A stretch of DNA of 10,565 bases from SAR324 cluster bacterium (lineage in GTDB: Bacteria; SAR324; NAC60-12): the NCBI GenBank assembly GCA_028822475.1, contig JAPKDT010000056.1, positions 1 to 10,565 of the forward strand, in the 5' to 3' direction. The position numbers and the translations under genes are program-made. Each line of letters begins with the position of its first letter. The stretch's first letter is position 1. The notes beneath the pieces were generated by a model that saw only the letters and a list, made by a program, of their open reading frames with translations, searched no databases and had not been told where the DNA came from. Of the stretch, positions 1 through 7,197 are shown in pieces.

Positions 1-62
1 TTATGATTCATATTAACATCTGATCACTCCAGAGAAAGATTAAAAAAAGAGAAACTGAAATA

Positions 63-1616
63 ATGGATACAAGACCAATTAAAAAAACATTTTTAAAAAC
101 AGCACTACTGCTTGGCTGTCTTGTTTTTTCAACTGCCACCTGGAGTCAGCAGCTTGAAAATTCTTTGCGCAGGTCTAATCTTGCTCCGGAAATATTACGG
201 GCCATGATTCCGGAAAAACAACAAACAATCATGAACGCATTAGCAGAATTTGCCGCACAATACAAAGCATCTCCCAATTCAGTAAAAAAATATTTACTGA
301 GGCAAAAGCGTCAAAAATTTCTATCGGAACACTTGAAAGATCTTGTTGTATCTGATTGGATCGGCCGTATTCAGACACTGCATACAACCGAGAACGGCAA
401 AGCATATCTGCTACTTGAACTCGCGATACTTCCTCCGGAAAATGCTGAACAAAATCTGCCTATTCCAGAATTTAGGGTAACAATGGGAACCTGGAATAAT
501 GCCTACACAGACTTGGATTATAAAACCCTGATACTGCCTGGAACGCCTCTGCATACATGGCTCGCAAATTTTAATGAAGGTGAATGGATGATTTTTTCCG
601 GCAAAAGTTTTGTGGGCAACGAGGATTACCTCAAGGAAGCGAGCCCAAGTGAAACTGATGCTATGCTGTCACCGCAATTTATTCTCAAATTTGAGTTACT
701 GGATAAACTTGATATTCCAGAAGAAGAATTACAAATTTTGGAAAGTAGCGCAACTCCTGAGACAGAAGTCACAAAAGAAACAGATAATTCTAAGCAATTA
801 CCTGCCGTAAAAAATAAAAGTTCAAATATCAAAAAAACCAAAAATTCCTCTGTCTTTTTGCGTCCTGAATTGACGATTCGCTATTACCAGGAATACCGGC
901 TCAGTAATTACGATTGGGATTATCATAAATACATTGAACGCTGGCATCAGTTAGTGCGTTACCATTGGGGGAATCATCCAGCCTCAGATTATTTAAATGG
1001 TTCAAATCCAGAAGGAGGAGAAGTCTTTGTGATGGCTACAGTAGGAAGAGACGGGCTTGTGAGTAATTATCAGGTGAGCAGTCTAGGAGAAGTTTCCGAC
1101 AAGATGCGTGAAGCGGCGTTAGAAGCAACACGGCTGGTTGCATTACCTCCACTGCCGGAGCAGTTCCCTGACGACGTTCTAAAAGTTGAGTTCCGCTTTG
1201 CCCATTCACGAATTCAGCATTTAATTAAAGCAGACGTAGATCAAATGAAAGCTGTGTTGATGCTTCAGGACAACAAAACTGATGCTGGCAACAACATCGT
1301 TACCAGGATGGAACAAAAACTCATACGAAAGCAACGCTTAAAACAGGCTAGAGTTTCATTTCTCGAAGAGTTACGGCAGGAATTTTCCTCGCATTTTAAT
1401 CCGCATCAGCGTTTTGATCCAAGTTTAGAACTGCAGATAGAGCTCGGAATCAGTCGTTCCGGCAAAGTGGTGGAACAAAATTTGACACTGGCTGGAAAAT
1501 CGGTGAAATTTCAACTCGCAGTACTGAATGGTTTAAATCAAGCACGTTTTGATACCCTTCCGGAGGTTTTGCGCTCCGAATCACCTTACCGTGTGCGACT
1601 GCGGGTTATTCCCTAA
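63..1616 (+). CDS. Secreted protein with OB-fold-like region and two tandem TonB_C/TolA_C-like domains
   Basis: A 517-residue protein of no named family that I recognise. Residues 1-28 form a Sec signal peptide: basic K7-K8, hydrophobic ALLLGCLVF, probable cleavage near TWS/QQ. Residues about 90-215 run WIGRIQTL, then a TLILPG segment, EGEWMIFSGKSF and a PQFILKFELL strand. This resembles a small beta-barrel (OB-like) domain seen in some proteobacterial periplasmic proteins; that reading is inference. Residues 225-262 are a Ser/Thr/Lys/Glu-rich linker. Residues about 288-386 (GEVFVMATVGRDG, then ATRLVALPPLP and VEFRFAH) look like a TonB/TolA C-terminal domain, and residues about 418-517 (ELQIELGISRSGKVV through YRVRLRVIP) look like a second. 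No N-terminal membrane anchor plus proline-rich spacer is present, so it is not an ordinary TonB. Probably periplasmic; function unknown. The ATG at 63 has only a weak purine-rich site upstream. It is convergent with ccmG, 20 bases away. Confidence 0.85.
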   Translation: MDTRPIKKTFLKTALLLGCLVFSTATWSQQLENSLRRSNLAPEILRAMIPEKQQTIMNALAEFAAQYKASPNSVKKYLLRQKRQKFLSEHLKDLVVSDWIGRIQTLHTTENGKAYLLLELAILPPENAEQNLPIPEFRVTMGTWNNAYTDLDYKTLILPGTPLHTWLANFNEGEWMIFSGKSFVGNEDYLKEASPSETDAMLSPQFILKFELLDKLDIPEEELQILESSATPETEVTKETDNSKQLPAVKNKSSNIKKTKNSSVFLRPELTIRYYQEYRLSNYDWDYHKYIERWHQLVRYHWGNHPASDYLNGSNPEGGEVFVMATVGRDGLVSNYQVSSLGEVSDKMREAALEATRLVALPPLPEQFPDDVLKVEFRFAHSRIQHLIKADVDQMKAVLMLQDNKTDAGNNIVTRMEQKLIRKQRLKQARVSFLEELRQEFSSHFNPHQRFDPSLELQIELGISRSGKVVEQNLTLAGKSVKFQLAVLNGLNQARFDTLPEVLRSESPYRVRLRVIP

Positions 1617-1636
1617 AAACAGTTTTGACGTCTCTC

Positions 1637-2167
1637 TTAAAGAAACGGTTTAAACTTTTTTTCAAGCAGTTCCGCATTGACCGCGCCTATATGTTTATAG
1701 AAAATTTTACCTTCCGGATCTATGAAAAATGTCTCCGGCACACCATAAATTCCATAATCGAGGGCTATATTTCCTGTAGCATCATCCAGACCCAGAAAAT
1801 ATGTCTTACCAAAAATACGCGCAAAATCTTTGGCCTTGCCTGCTGTGTCCTGAACCGCAATACCGATGACTTTTATTTGTTGAGTTGTTGAACCATATTT
1901 CTGGTGAAACGCTTCCAGAATATGAGCTTCAACCTTGCATTCCTGACACCATGATGCCCAATAATTCAGCAGCACAGGTTTGCCTTTAAATTCGCTCAGA
2001 CTGATTTTTACATCACCGTTTAAGGCGGCAATTTCAAAATCAGGAGCTGGTTTTCCAACAAGAGGCGACGGAACTTTTTTTGGATCAATCGTAAAGCCAA
2101 AAGCAAGCAACGCAATTAATCCGAAGATAAGACCCCAAACTGCCCAAAATTTCCAGGATGTCCACAT
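1637..2167 (-). CDS. ccmG: CcmG/DsbE-like membrane-anchored thioredoxin for cytochrome c maturation
   Basis: A 176-residue thioredoxin-fold protein. Residues 5-25 form one membrane anchor (WKFWAVWGLIFGLIALLAFGF), which puts the catalytic domain in the periplasm. The redox motif is WCQEC, Cys74 and Cys77, within LLNYWASWC. The probable cis-proline is Pro144 in YGVPETFFID, the form typical of CcmG/ResA proteins. Family role: reduction of the apocytochrome CXXCH cysteines before heme attachment. It lies directly downstream of ccmF with a 9-base gap on the same strand, which supports a cytochrome c maturation job over a general thiol oxidoreductase. I see no good Shine-Dalgarno before the ATG, so translational coupling to ccmF is likely. 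Length is near the usual 170-190 residues. The CcmG versus ResA/TlpA distinction rests mainly on the ccmF neighbour. Confidence 0.88.
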   Translation of the reverse strand: MWTSWKFWAVWGLIFGLIALLAFGFTIDPKKVPSPLVGKPAPDFEIAALNGDVKISLSEFKGKPVLLNYWASWCQECKVEAHILEAFHQKYGSTTQQIKVIGIAVQDTAGKAKDFARIFGKTYFLGLDDATGNIALDYGIYGVPETFFIDPEGKIFYKHIGAVNAELLEKKFKPFL

Positions 2168-2176
2168 GATATTTTT

Positions 2177-4195
2177 TTAGGAGTTTGCTGCTTGTGCTGC
2201 TAAATAACGTTCGCGTAAAATTGTTTCATTAGCTACCAGACTTTTTGGTCTATATGACATACTGAGTCCTACCCCCAGAGTAAAAACAGGTAGCGCCATC
2301 CAGGCCCAGCCAATCAGCGGATTGATAAAAACACGTAGTGTAACTGAATCCTGCTCTCCACCGTTTTCGCTAGAAAATATCAGATAGAGATCTTCCAGAA
2401 AAGAACGCCGGATCGCAACTTCAGTCAGAGGTTGTGGTTGTGTGGGATAAAAACTTTTCGCGGGTTTCATCACTTCCAGTAGATTTCCTTGTTTGTCAAA
2501 GACTTCCACAATCGCTGCGCGGTGAGTGGCGTTTCCGACAATAAATTCTTCTACCTGCTTGAACTTTAAACTATATTCACCGATTTGTTGGGAAACTCCT
2601 GACTCAAGAGTCATGTTACGTTCCACTTTGAAAAAAGCCCCGGCAAAACCTAAAAACATCAACACTACTCCAAAGTGAATCAGCAAACCTCCGTAACGTC
2701 TTGGGTTATTTGTAATGACATAAAATAATCCCATTATAATATTACTTTTTGTCTGGTTGCTTTTTACTTGCACCGCTTTTGCGATTTCTAAAACGATGGT
2801 AGATGTCACAAAAATCGCCAGCCAGAATATCGTATGAACACTCCAGAGTAAATCTCTGTCTGACAAAAACCACGCCAAAAAAACTGTGCCTCCTGTGGCC
2901 AAAATAAACGGATTCCTAAAATTCCGCAGGAGTCCTTCCCAACTTGATTTTCTCCACGCAATCAAAGTCCCTATTCCCATCAGCAGCAATAGCAAATAGC
3001 CCATTGGTGCTATGATGGTGTTAAAAAATGGTGCCTGAATGGAAAGTTTAGTCCCCCGCACTGCTTCCGCCAGCAGAGGAAATGTTGTGCCGAGTAATAC
3101 AGTGAACGCTATTCCTACGAGCAGAACATTCTGTGCCAAAAATACATTCTCGCGGCAGAGGACTGAATCAATTTTGTGCTCTGATTCCAACATATTTATG
3201 CGTTTGAAAAGCAGGGCAAAACCAATGACCAGTATGAAGGCAAGAAAAATCAAAAACGCGGGACCGATTTCTGATTGGGTAAACGCATGAACCGAATTAA
3301 TGATTCCGGAACGTGTCAGGAAGGTGCCAACTATGGTCAGTCCAAAAGTGAGAATGATCAATACCACATTCCATATTTTCAGCATATTACGCTTTTCCTG
3401 AATCATCACTGAGTGCAAAAAAGCTGTACCAGTCAACCACGGCATTAAGGCTGCGTTTTCCACCGGATCCCAAGCCCAGAATCCTCCCCAGCCCAATTCT
3501 TCATAGGCCCATTGCCCACCTAATATGAGTCCTGCAGAAAGGAAATACCAAGCAGTCAGTGTCCAACGCCGTGTAGTCATGACCCATTCGTTATCCATTT
3601 TTCCAAGAATCAATCCTCCCATTGCAAAAGCAAATGGCACACTGAATCCGATAAATCCCAGATACAAAGACGGTGGATGAATCGCCATGGCAGGATTTTG
3701 CAAAAGCGGATTCAGCCCCCTTCCTTCAAGAGGAATCACACCCTGTAAATCAAGAGGATTTGACCAGCCGATGAGTAACAACAGCAAAAAAGCCAGAATA
3801 CAATTCAGTGTAGCAATCACATAAGGAATGATTTCACGATTGGAATATTGATAACGGAATGCAACAATCATTGCAAAAAAGCTTTGTACCAAAACCCAAA
3901 ATAACAACGAACCTTCTAAGCCTCCCCAGAATGAAGACACTTTGTAAAACCAAGGCATGTCCGTGCTGGAATGCTCCCATACATAATACAGGCTAAAATC
4001 ACTGACAAGCAAAGCCTGAAGCAGCACTGCCGAAGCAATTGCGATTAATAAAAAGCTGAGTATACTAGCGTTTTGCGCAGAGCGTATTAAATTCCAGTTA
4101 TTGCTTTTGACTCCAAGGTGAGGAACCACAGTTCCGTATACACAAACCGCAAAAGCAGCCATTAATGCGATGGTTCCAAAGTCAGCTATTCCCAT
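2177..4195 (-). CDS. ccmF: CcmF, cytochrome c-type heme lyase subunit
   Basis: A 672-residue polytopic membrane protein with many hydrophobic helices, close to the usual CcmF length of about 650. The WWD heme-handling motif WGGFWAWDPVENAALMPWL lies at residues 236-254. Candidate heme-ligand histidines are H173 (AIHPPSLYLGF), H261 (FLHSVM), H303 (IINSVHAF) and H507 (LLIHFGVV). From memory, the first three sit at the same residue numbers as the E. coli CcmF ligands and the fourth corresponds to H491. A periplasmic domain (about residues 523-620) separates the last two helices, as is typical. Family role: moves heme from holo-CcmE onto apocytochrome c, working with CcmH. An excellent AGGAGG site lies at 4200-4205, four bases before the ATG. 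It is followed at once by ccmG. No ccmA-E or ccmH is in the window, so the remaining Ccm genes must be elsewhere. Confidence 0.96.
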   Translation of the reverse strand: MGIADFGTIALMAAFAVCVYGTVVPHLGVKSNNWNLIRSAQNASILSFLLIAIASAVLLQALLVSDFSLYYVWEHSSTDMPWFYKVSSFWGGLEGSLLFWVLVQSFFAMIVAFRYQYSNREIIPYVIATLNCILAFLLLLLIGWSNPLDLQGVIPLEGRGLNPLLQNPAMAIHPPSLYLGFIGFSVPFAFAMGGLILGKMDNEWVMTTRRWTLTAWYFLSAGLILGGQWAYEELGWGGFWAWDPVENAALMPWLTGTAFLHSVMIQEKRNMLKIWNVVLIILTFGLTIVGTFLTRSGIINSVHAFTQSEIGPAFLIFLAFILVIGFALLFKRINMLESEHKIDSVLCRENVFLAQNVLLVGIAFTVLLGTTFPLLAEAVRGTKLSIQAPFFNTIIAPMGYLLLLLMGIGTLIAWRKSSWEGLLRNFRNPFILATGGTVFLAWFLSDRDLLWSVHTIFWLAIFVTSTIVLEIAKAVQVKSNQTKSNIIMGLFYVITNNPRRYGGLLIHFGVVLMFLGFAGAFFKVERNMTLESGVSQQIGEYSLKFKQVEEFIVGNATHRAAIVEVFDKQGNLLEVMKPAKSFYPTQPQPLTEVAIRRSFLEDLYLIFSSENGGEQDSVTLRVFINPLIGWAWMALPVFTLGVGLSMSYRPKSLVANETILRERYLAAQAANS

Positions 4196-4199
4196 TTTT

Positions 4200-4205
4200 C
4201 CTCCT
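4200..4205 (-). promoter_or_regulatory. Strong Shine-Dalgarno for ccmF
   Basis: AGGAGG on the minus strand, four bases upstream of the ccmF ATG. It is the strongest ribosome binding site seen in this operon, while the neighbouring proB and ccmG starts have none that is obvious. This suggests ccmF is translated independently even if it is co-transcribed with the malic enzyme. Confidence 0.75.
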
Positions 4206-4242
4206 GATATATTTCATTAATGTGCCTCATAGATACATAAGA

Positions 4243-4258
4243 CAGAGCCTCAACTCTG
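4243..4258 (-). other. Short inverted repeat between malic enzyme gene and ccmF
   Basis: CAGAG (4243-4247) and CTCTG (4254-4258) can pair as a 5-bp hairpin with a 6-base loop just after the malic enzyme stop codon, in a 66-base gap. There is no T-tract after it on the minus strand, so it is not a convincing terminator. It could be a processing or pausing site, or chance. Confidence 0.2.
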
Positions 4259-4261
4259 CTG

Positions 4262-5683
4262 TCAATTTTTTGTTCGACGCGCCACGCCAGTTTTTATCGC
4301 AGCTTTCTCTACAGCTTTAGCAATTTTAGGCGCAACCGTTGTGTCAAAGACACTCGGTATAATATAGTCTGCACTGAGGTGTGATTCTTTCACAGTACTG
4401 GCAATGGCGTGAGCGGTGGCCAATTTCATTTCTTCATTTATTGTACTTGCCTGACAATCCAGCGCTCCCCTGAAGATACCCGGAAAACAGAGGACATTAT
4501 TGATTTGATTTGGATAATCGCTGCGCCCAGTCGCCATGACCGCCACGAGCGGTAAAGCTTCCTCAGGGCTGATTTCCGGATCAGGATTTGACATGGCGAA
4601 AACAATTGGATCTTTGGCCATAGTTTTGACATCCTCCCGGTTGATCACATTAGGTGCGGAAACCCCCAGGAATACATCTGCTCCTGCAATTACATCTTTG
4701 AGAGTACCTTCCTCGTTATTCGGATTTGTATTTTCAACAAACCACTGTTTACTTGAATTAAGATCGTTTCGTTTGGCATTAATCGCACCTTTGCTGTCAC
4801 AGCCAATCAAGTTTTTTACTCCAAGCTGCAGAATCATTTTGGAGCAGGCTGTTCCTGCTGCACCGGCTCCTGAGACAACAACTTTTATGTCTTCAGCTTT
4901 TTTATCAACGTACTTCAATGCGTTGATCAAGGCAGCAGTGGAAACGACCGCAGTTCCATGCTGATCATCATGAAAAACCGGAATTTCAAGTTCCTCACGC
5001 AGTCTACTTTCAATTTCAAAGCAGCGTGGTGCTGAAATGTCCTCCAGGTTAATTCCACCAAAACCGGGGGCAATAGCCTTCACAGTGCGGATAATTTCTT
5101 CTGTATCTGTGGTGTCTAGGCAAATCGGCCATGCGTCTATATTGGCGAATTCTTTAAAAAGCATGGCTTTACCTTCCATCACAGGCATAGCGGCTTTAGG
5201 ACCTATATTTCCAAGCCCTAGAACAGCAGTACCATCTGTGACCACAGCGATTGTATTGCCTTTGATTGTCAACTTATACGCATCTTCCGGATCATCATAA
5301 ATATCCATACAAACCCTTGCGACCCCGGGCGTGTAAGCCATTGAAAGGTCATCACGTGTTTTGACTGGGATACGGTTCCTGATACCTATTTTTCCACCTA
5401 AATGAACCAAAAATGTTCGATCAGAAAAATTTATAAATTTCACACCCTGAATGTTTTTGATTGCTGCAATTATTTTATCGCTGTGCTCCTGATCATGAGT
5501 GTAAATACTAATGTCACGGACCAAAACTCCATCTTCCGGCTGCACTAAATCAATTGCTCCGACGATGCCATGCTCCTCCGAAATGGCCTGGGTTACGCTA
5601 GCTAACATGCCAATTTTATTATCAATTTTAAGTCTGACGATAATGCTGTTGCTAGCATTAATCGCAGGTTGGCTGACAGTCAT
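4262..5683 (-). CDS. NAD(P)-dependent malic enzyme with N-terminal ACT domain
   Basis: A 473-residue malic enzyme (malate to pyruvate plus CO2 with reduction of NAD or NADP), cytoplasmic. Residues about 14-90 form an ACT domain (IIVRLKIDNKIGMLASVTQ), a small-molecule-binding regulatory module; the ligand cannot be read from sequence. The catalytic part follows: AYTPGVARV with Tyr117, MEGKAML with Lys172, the metal ligands Glu214-Asp215 (INLEDI) and Asp240 (FHDDQHGTA), the dinucleotide loop SGAGAAG (residues 271-277), and SNPDPE (365-370). It is of the short bacterial type without a phosphotransacetylase extension. The NAD versus NADP preference is unresolved. The ATG is three bases from the proB stop codon, and its GGAG ribosome binding site (5690-5693) overlaps the last proB codons, so translation of the two genes is probably coupled. 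Confidence 0.95.
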   Translation of the reverse strand: MTVSQPAINASNSIIVRLKIDNKIGMLASVTQAISEEHGIVGAIDLVQPEDGVLVRDISIYTHDQEHSDKIIAAIKNIQGVKFINFSDRTFLVHLGGKIGIRNRIPVKTRDDLSMAYTPGVARVCMDIYDDPEDAYKLTIKGNTIAVVTDGTAVLGLGNIGPKAAMPVMEGKAMLFKEFANIDAWPICLDTTDTEEIIRTVKAIAPGFGGINLEDISAPRCFEIESRLREELEIPVFHDDQHGTAVVSTAALINALKYVDKKAEDIKVVVSGAGAAGTACSKMILQLGVKNLIGCDSKGAINAKRNDLNSSKQWFVENTNPNNEEGTLKDVIAGADVFLGVSAPNVINREDVKTMAKDPIVFAMSNPDPEISPEEALPLVAVMATGRSDYPNQINNVLCFPGIFRGALDCQASTINEEMKLATAHAIASTVKESHLSADYIIPSVFDTTVAPKIAKAVEKAAIKTGVARRTKN

Positions 5684-5686
5684 AAC

Positions 5687-6796
5687 TTACTCCAAAAATA
5701 GATGATTACGATGAATAACAGGTTTACTAAGGATTCCTTTCCCACCCTTCTCTGTTAACTTATGTTCTTTTATTTGATACCGTAACTCTTTAGCAGTACA
5801 ATCTGCTCGTCCTACTCCAAGACGTACACCTTCGAGGTTACATATTTCTACGAGATCTTTAATCTCAAATTGACCTTCAACACGAGTCACACCCTTTGCC
5901 AATAAACTTTTTTTATTTTTTAACAAAGCTTGTTCTGCACCTGCATCAATGAACAAAGTTCCCTTGTTGAGTGCTCCTGCCGCAAGCCATTTTTGATAAC
6001 TGCGGATTTTCCGTCCATGTGCCTCAAAATGTGTTCCACGCGCACGACCTTCTATGATGTCACACACACCTTCAGGAGATTTACCGTCAATAATGTATGT
6101 ATCAATTCCAAATGACATTGCCATGCCGGCCGAACGGACTTTACTTTCCATTCCGCCTTTTCCACCTGCAGAAGTGACTGGCAGACAGTGCTTTAAAATT
6201 TCGTCAGTGAGTTCATGCACTTTCTCAACAACAATGGAACGCATGCCTTCCGCGGTAGTTTCTTCTTTAAGCAAACCCGGTGCTAAAGTGAGGAAAAAAA
6301 GCTGATCCGCGCCTATCAGTGTTGCCAGATAAACTGCGAGTAAATCATTATCACCAAAGTTAAGATCCAATTCCTCTGTCGCCACAACATCGTTTTCATT
6401 AACAATCGGTACAATTTTATATTTGAGCAGATTCTCAAGAGTATTTCGAATATTCAGGTATGACTTGCGAAGGCCAAAATCTCCACGAGTTAACAAAATT
6501 TGAGCTACAGTAATTTTATGTTCCCGAAAAGCATCTGCATAAATCTGAATCAGTCTTGCCTGACCAACAGATGCCAGTATTTGATGTGAGGTCAGAGTGT
6601 TTTTTGATTCGTCCACAGAAAACAGTTCTCTTCCGGCACCTACAGCACCGGAACTTACTACTAAAACCTCGTGCCCTTTGCCGCGGATAAGCGTTATCTG
6701 CCCGGCGAGTTCCGTGATCAGTTTATAATCCAGTTTGCCATTTGATCGATGCAGAACATTTGTGCCAATTTTGATGACAATTCGTTTAGCTTTCAC
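5687..6796 (-). CDS. proB: Glutamate 5-kinase with C-terminal PUA domain (GTG start)
   Basis: A 369-residue protein for the first step of proline synthesis, ATP-dependent phosphorylation of glutamate. The amino acid kinase domain (about residues 1-255) has RIVIKIGTNVL with Lys9, VVSSGAVGAG with Ser49, IVNENDVVA (residues 131-139) and FGDNDLLA (147-154). A PUA domain occupies about residues 275-360 (GTLFIDAGAEQALL onward), and the length matches E. coli ProB. Oddities: the usual Thr-Asp of the nucleotide site (LLTDxxGLY) reads FFLTLAPGLL, with Leu171 in place of Asp, and the TGGMxTK loop reads KGGMESK (213-219). The only plausible start is GTG at 6796: the kinase motif begins four codons later, and the frame upstream has no ATG before a stop. 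No Shine-Dalgarno is visible. It is the first gene of the probable proB-malic enzyme-ccmF-ccmG operon; proA is not in the window. Confidence 0.93.
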   Translation of the reverse strand: MKAKRIVIKIGTNVLHRSNGKLDYKLITELAGQITLIRGKGHEVLVVSSGAVGAGRELFSVDESKNTLTSHQILASVGQARLIQIYADAFREHKITVAQILLTRGDFGLRKSYLNIRNTLENLLKYKIVPIVNENDVVATEELDLNFGDNDLLAVYLATLIGADQLFFLTLAPGLLKEETTAEGMRSIVVEKVHELTDEILKHCLPVTSAGGKGGMESKVRSAGMAMSFGIDTYIIDGKSPEGVCDIIEGRARGTHFEAHGRKIRSYQKWLAAGALNKGTLFIDAGAEQALLKNKKSLLAKGVTRVEGQFEIKDLVEICNLEGVRLGVGRADCTAKELRYQIKEHKLTEKGGKGILSKPVIHRNHLFLE

Positions 6797-6812
6797 TTTG
6801 AGACAATTGGTG

Positions 6813-6826
6813 ACTGGTAGTCCAGT
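6813..6826 (-). promoter_or_regulatory. Perfect 5-bp hairpin in the proB leader
   Basis: ACTGG and CCAGT pair perfectly around a 4-base loop. The hairpin ends 16 bases upstream of the proB GTG, where a ribosome would bind, and there is no Shine-Dalgarno. It may influence proB translation; this is inference from position only. Confidence 0.3.
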
Positions 6827-6880
6827 TCAGGGATAATTCGAGGGGCGTTAAAATATGGATTCGTAATAATGTGCTTGTAG

Positions 6881-6910
6881 ATAATATCATGTAATCAGTA
6901 AGTTTGGCAA
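6881..6910 (-). promoter_or_regulatory. Predicted sigma-70 promoter for the proB operon
   Basis: On the minus strand, a -35 box TTGCCA (6905-6910) and a -10 box TATTAT (6881-6886) are separated by 18 bases. Each box matches the consensus at five of six positions. TG one base upstream of the -10 box gives an extended -10 element. Transcription would begin near 6874, giving a leader of about 78 bases before the proB GTG. Confidence 0.55.
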
Positions 6911-7000
6911 GCTGGAGAATCTCTCACTACTCTCTTAAGTTCTTAGTTGCATGAAACATACTGAGTTTTAGCCGCACCGCAAATTGAAATGAATTATTTG

Positions 7001-7027
7001 TGCAGTTTTGATTATTCACAAACTGCA
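7001..7027. repeat. Inverted repeat, 8 bp
   Basis: TGCAGTTT (7001-7008) and AAACTGCA (7020-7027) are perfect complements around an 11-base AT-rich spacer. It could be an operator-like dyad or an RNA hairpin. No T-tract follows in either direction, so it is not a classic terminator. It lies about 90 bases upstream of the predicted proB -35 box. Confidence 0.4.
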
Positions 7028-7031
7028 TCAG

Positions 7032-7044
7032 AACAGGCTCTGTT
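7032..7044. repeat. Small perfect hairpin, 5 bp
   Basis: AACAG (7032-7036) and CTGTT (7040-7044) pair around a 3-base loop, four bases after the preceding dyad. Short enough to be chance, but the pairing is perfect and it sits in a region with several others. Confidence 0.25.
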
Positions 7045-7082
7045 AAACAGACTCTAAGACCTATAAACCAAAAACCGAAGTG

Positions 7083-7188
7083 AATACTTGTATAGAAGAG
7101 AGCTGTGATAACGGGGATATCCTAAAAAGCAAAAACAGAGAGGGATTCAGAGAGACAGCGCTCTTACTTGAACAATTTATAAAGTATT
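7083..7188. ncRNA. Candidate structured RNA with two nested stems (unassigned family)
   Basis: Outer stem: AATACTT (7083-7089) pairs with AAGTATT (7182-7188). After a bulged G it continues as TATA (7091-7094) with TATA (7178-7181), 11 bp in all. Inner stem: AAGAG-A-GCTGT (7096-7106) pairs with ACAGC-G-CTCTT (7155-7165), 10 bp with one A-G mismatch. The two stems are collinear and separated by a 1 versus 12 base internal loop; the apical part is 48 bases and includes the palindrome GGATATCC (7115-7122). The pairing works on either strand, so orientation is open. A TATAAA box at 7062-7067 (plus) lacks a good -35 box. On the minus strand TTGTCG (7200-7205) and TATAAA (7176-7181), 18 bases apart, would start transcription inside the outer stem. 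I cannot match it to 6S, SRP, tmRNA or a riboswitch class. Confidence 0.35.
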
Positions 7189-7197
7189 AAAAGCTAG

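Noticed and set aside
1617..1636. Bidirectional terminator between the convergent first gene and ccmG
   Set aside because: The gap is only 20 bases; I see no stem longer than 3-4 bp. Any terminator would have to lie inside the coding regions.
1625..1891. 88-residue open frame on the plus strand after the first gene
   Set aside because: Antisense to ccmG, which has clear thioredoxin motifs; starts at TTG with no ribosome binding site.
3039..3290. 83-residue open frame on the plus strand
   Set aside because: Antisense to the middle of ccmF; composition is that of a shadow frame.
4536..4964. 142-residue open frame on the plus strand
   Set aside because: Lies wholly antisense to the malic enzyme, has low-complexity Ser/Thr/Ala/Pro composition typical of reverse-frame shadows, and has no recognisable domain.
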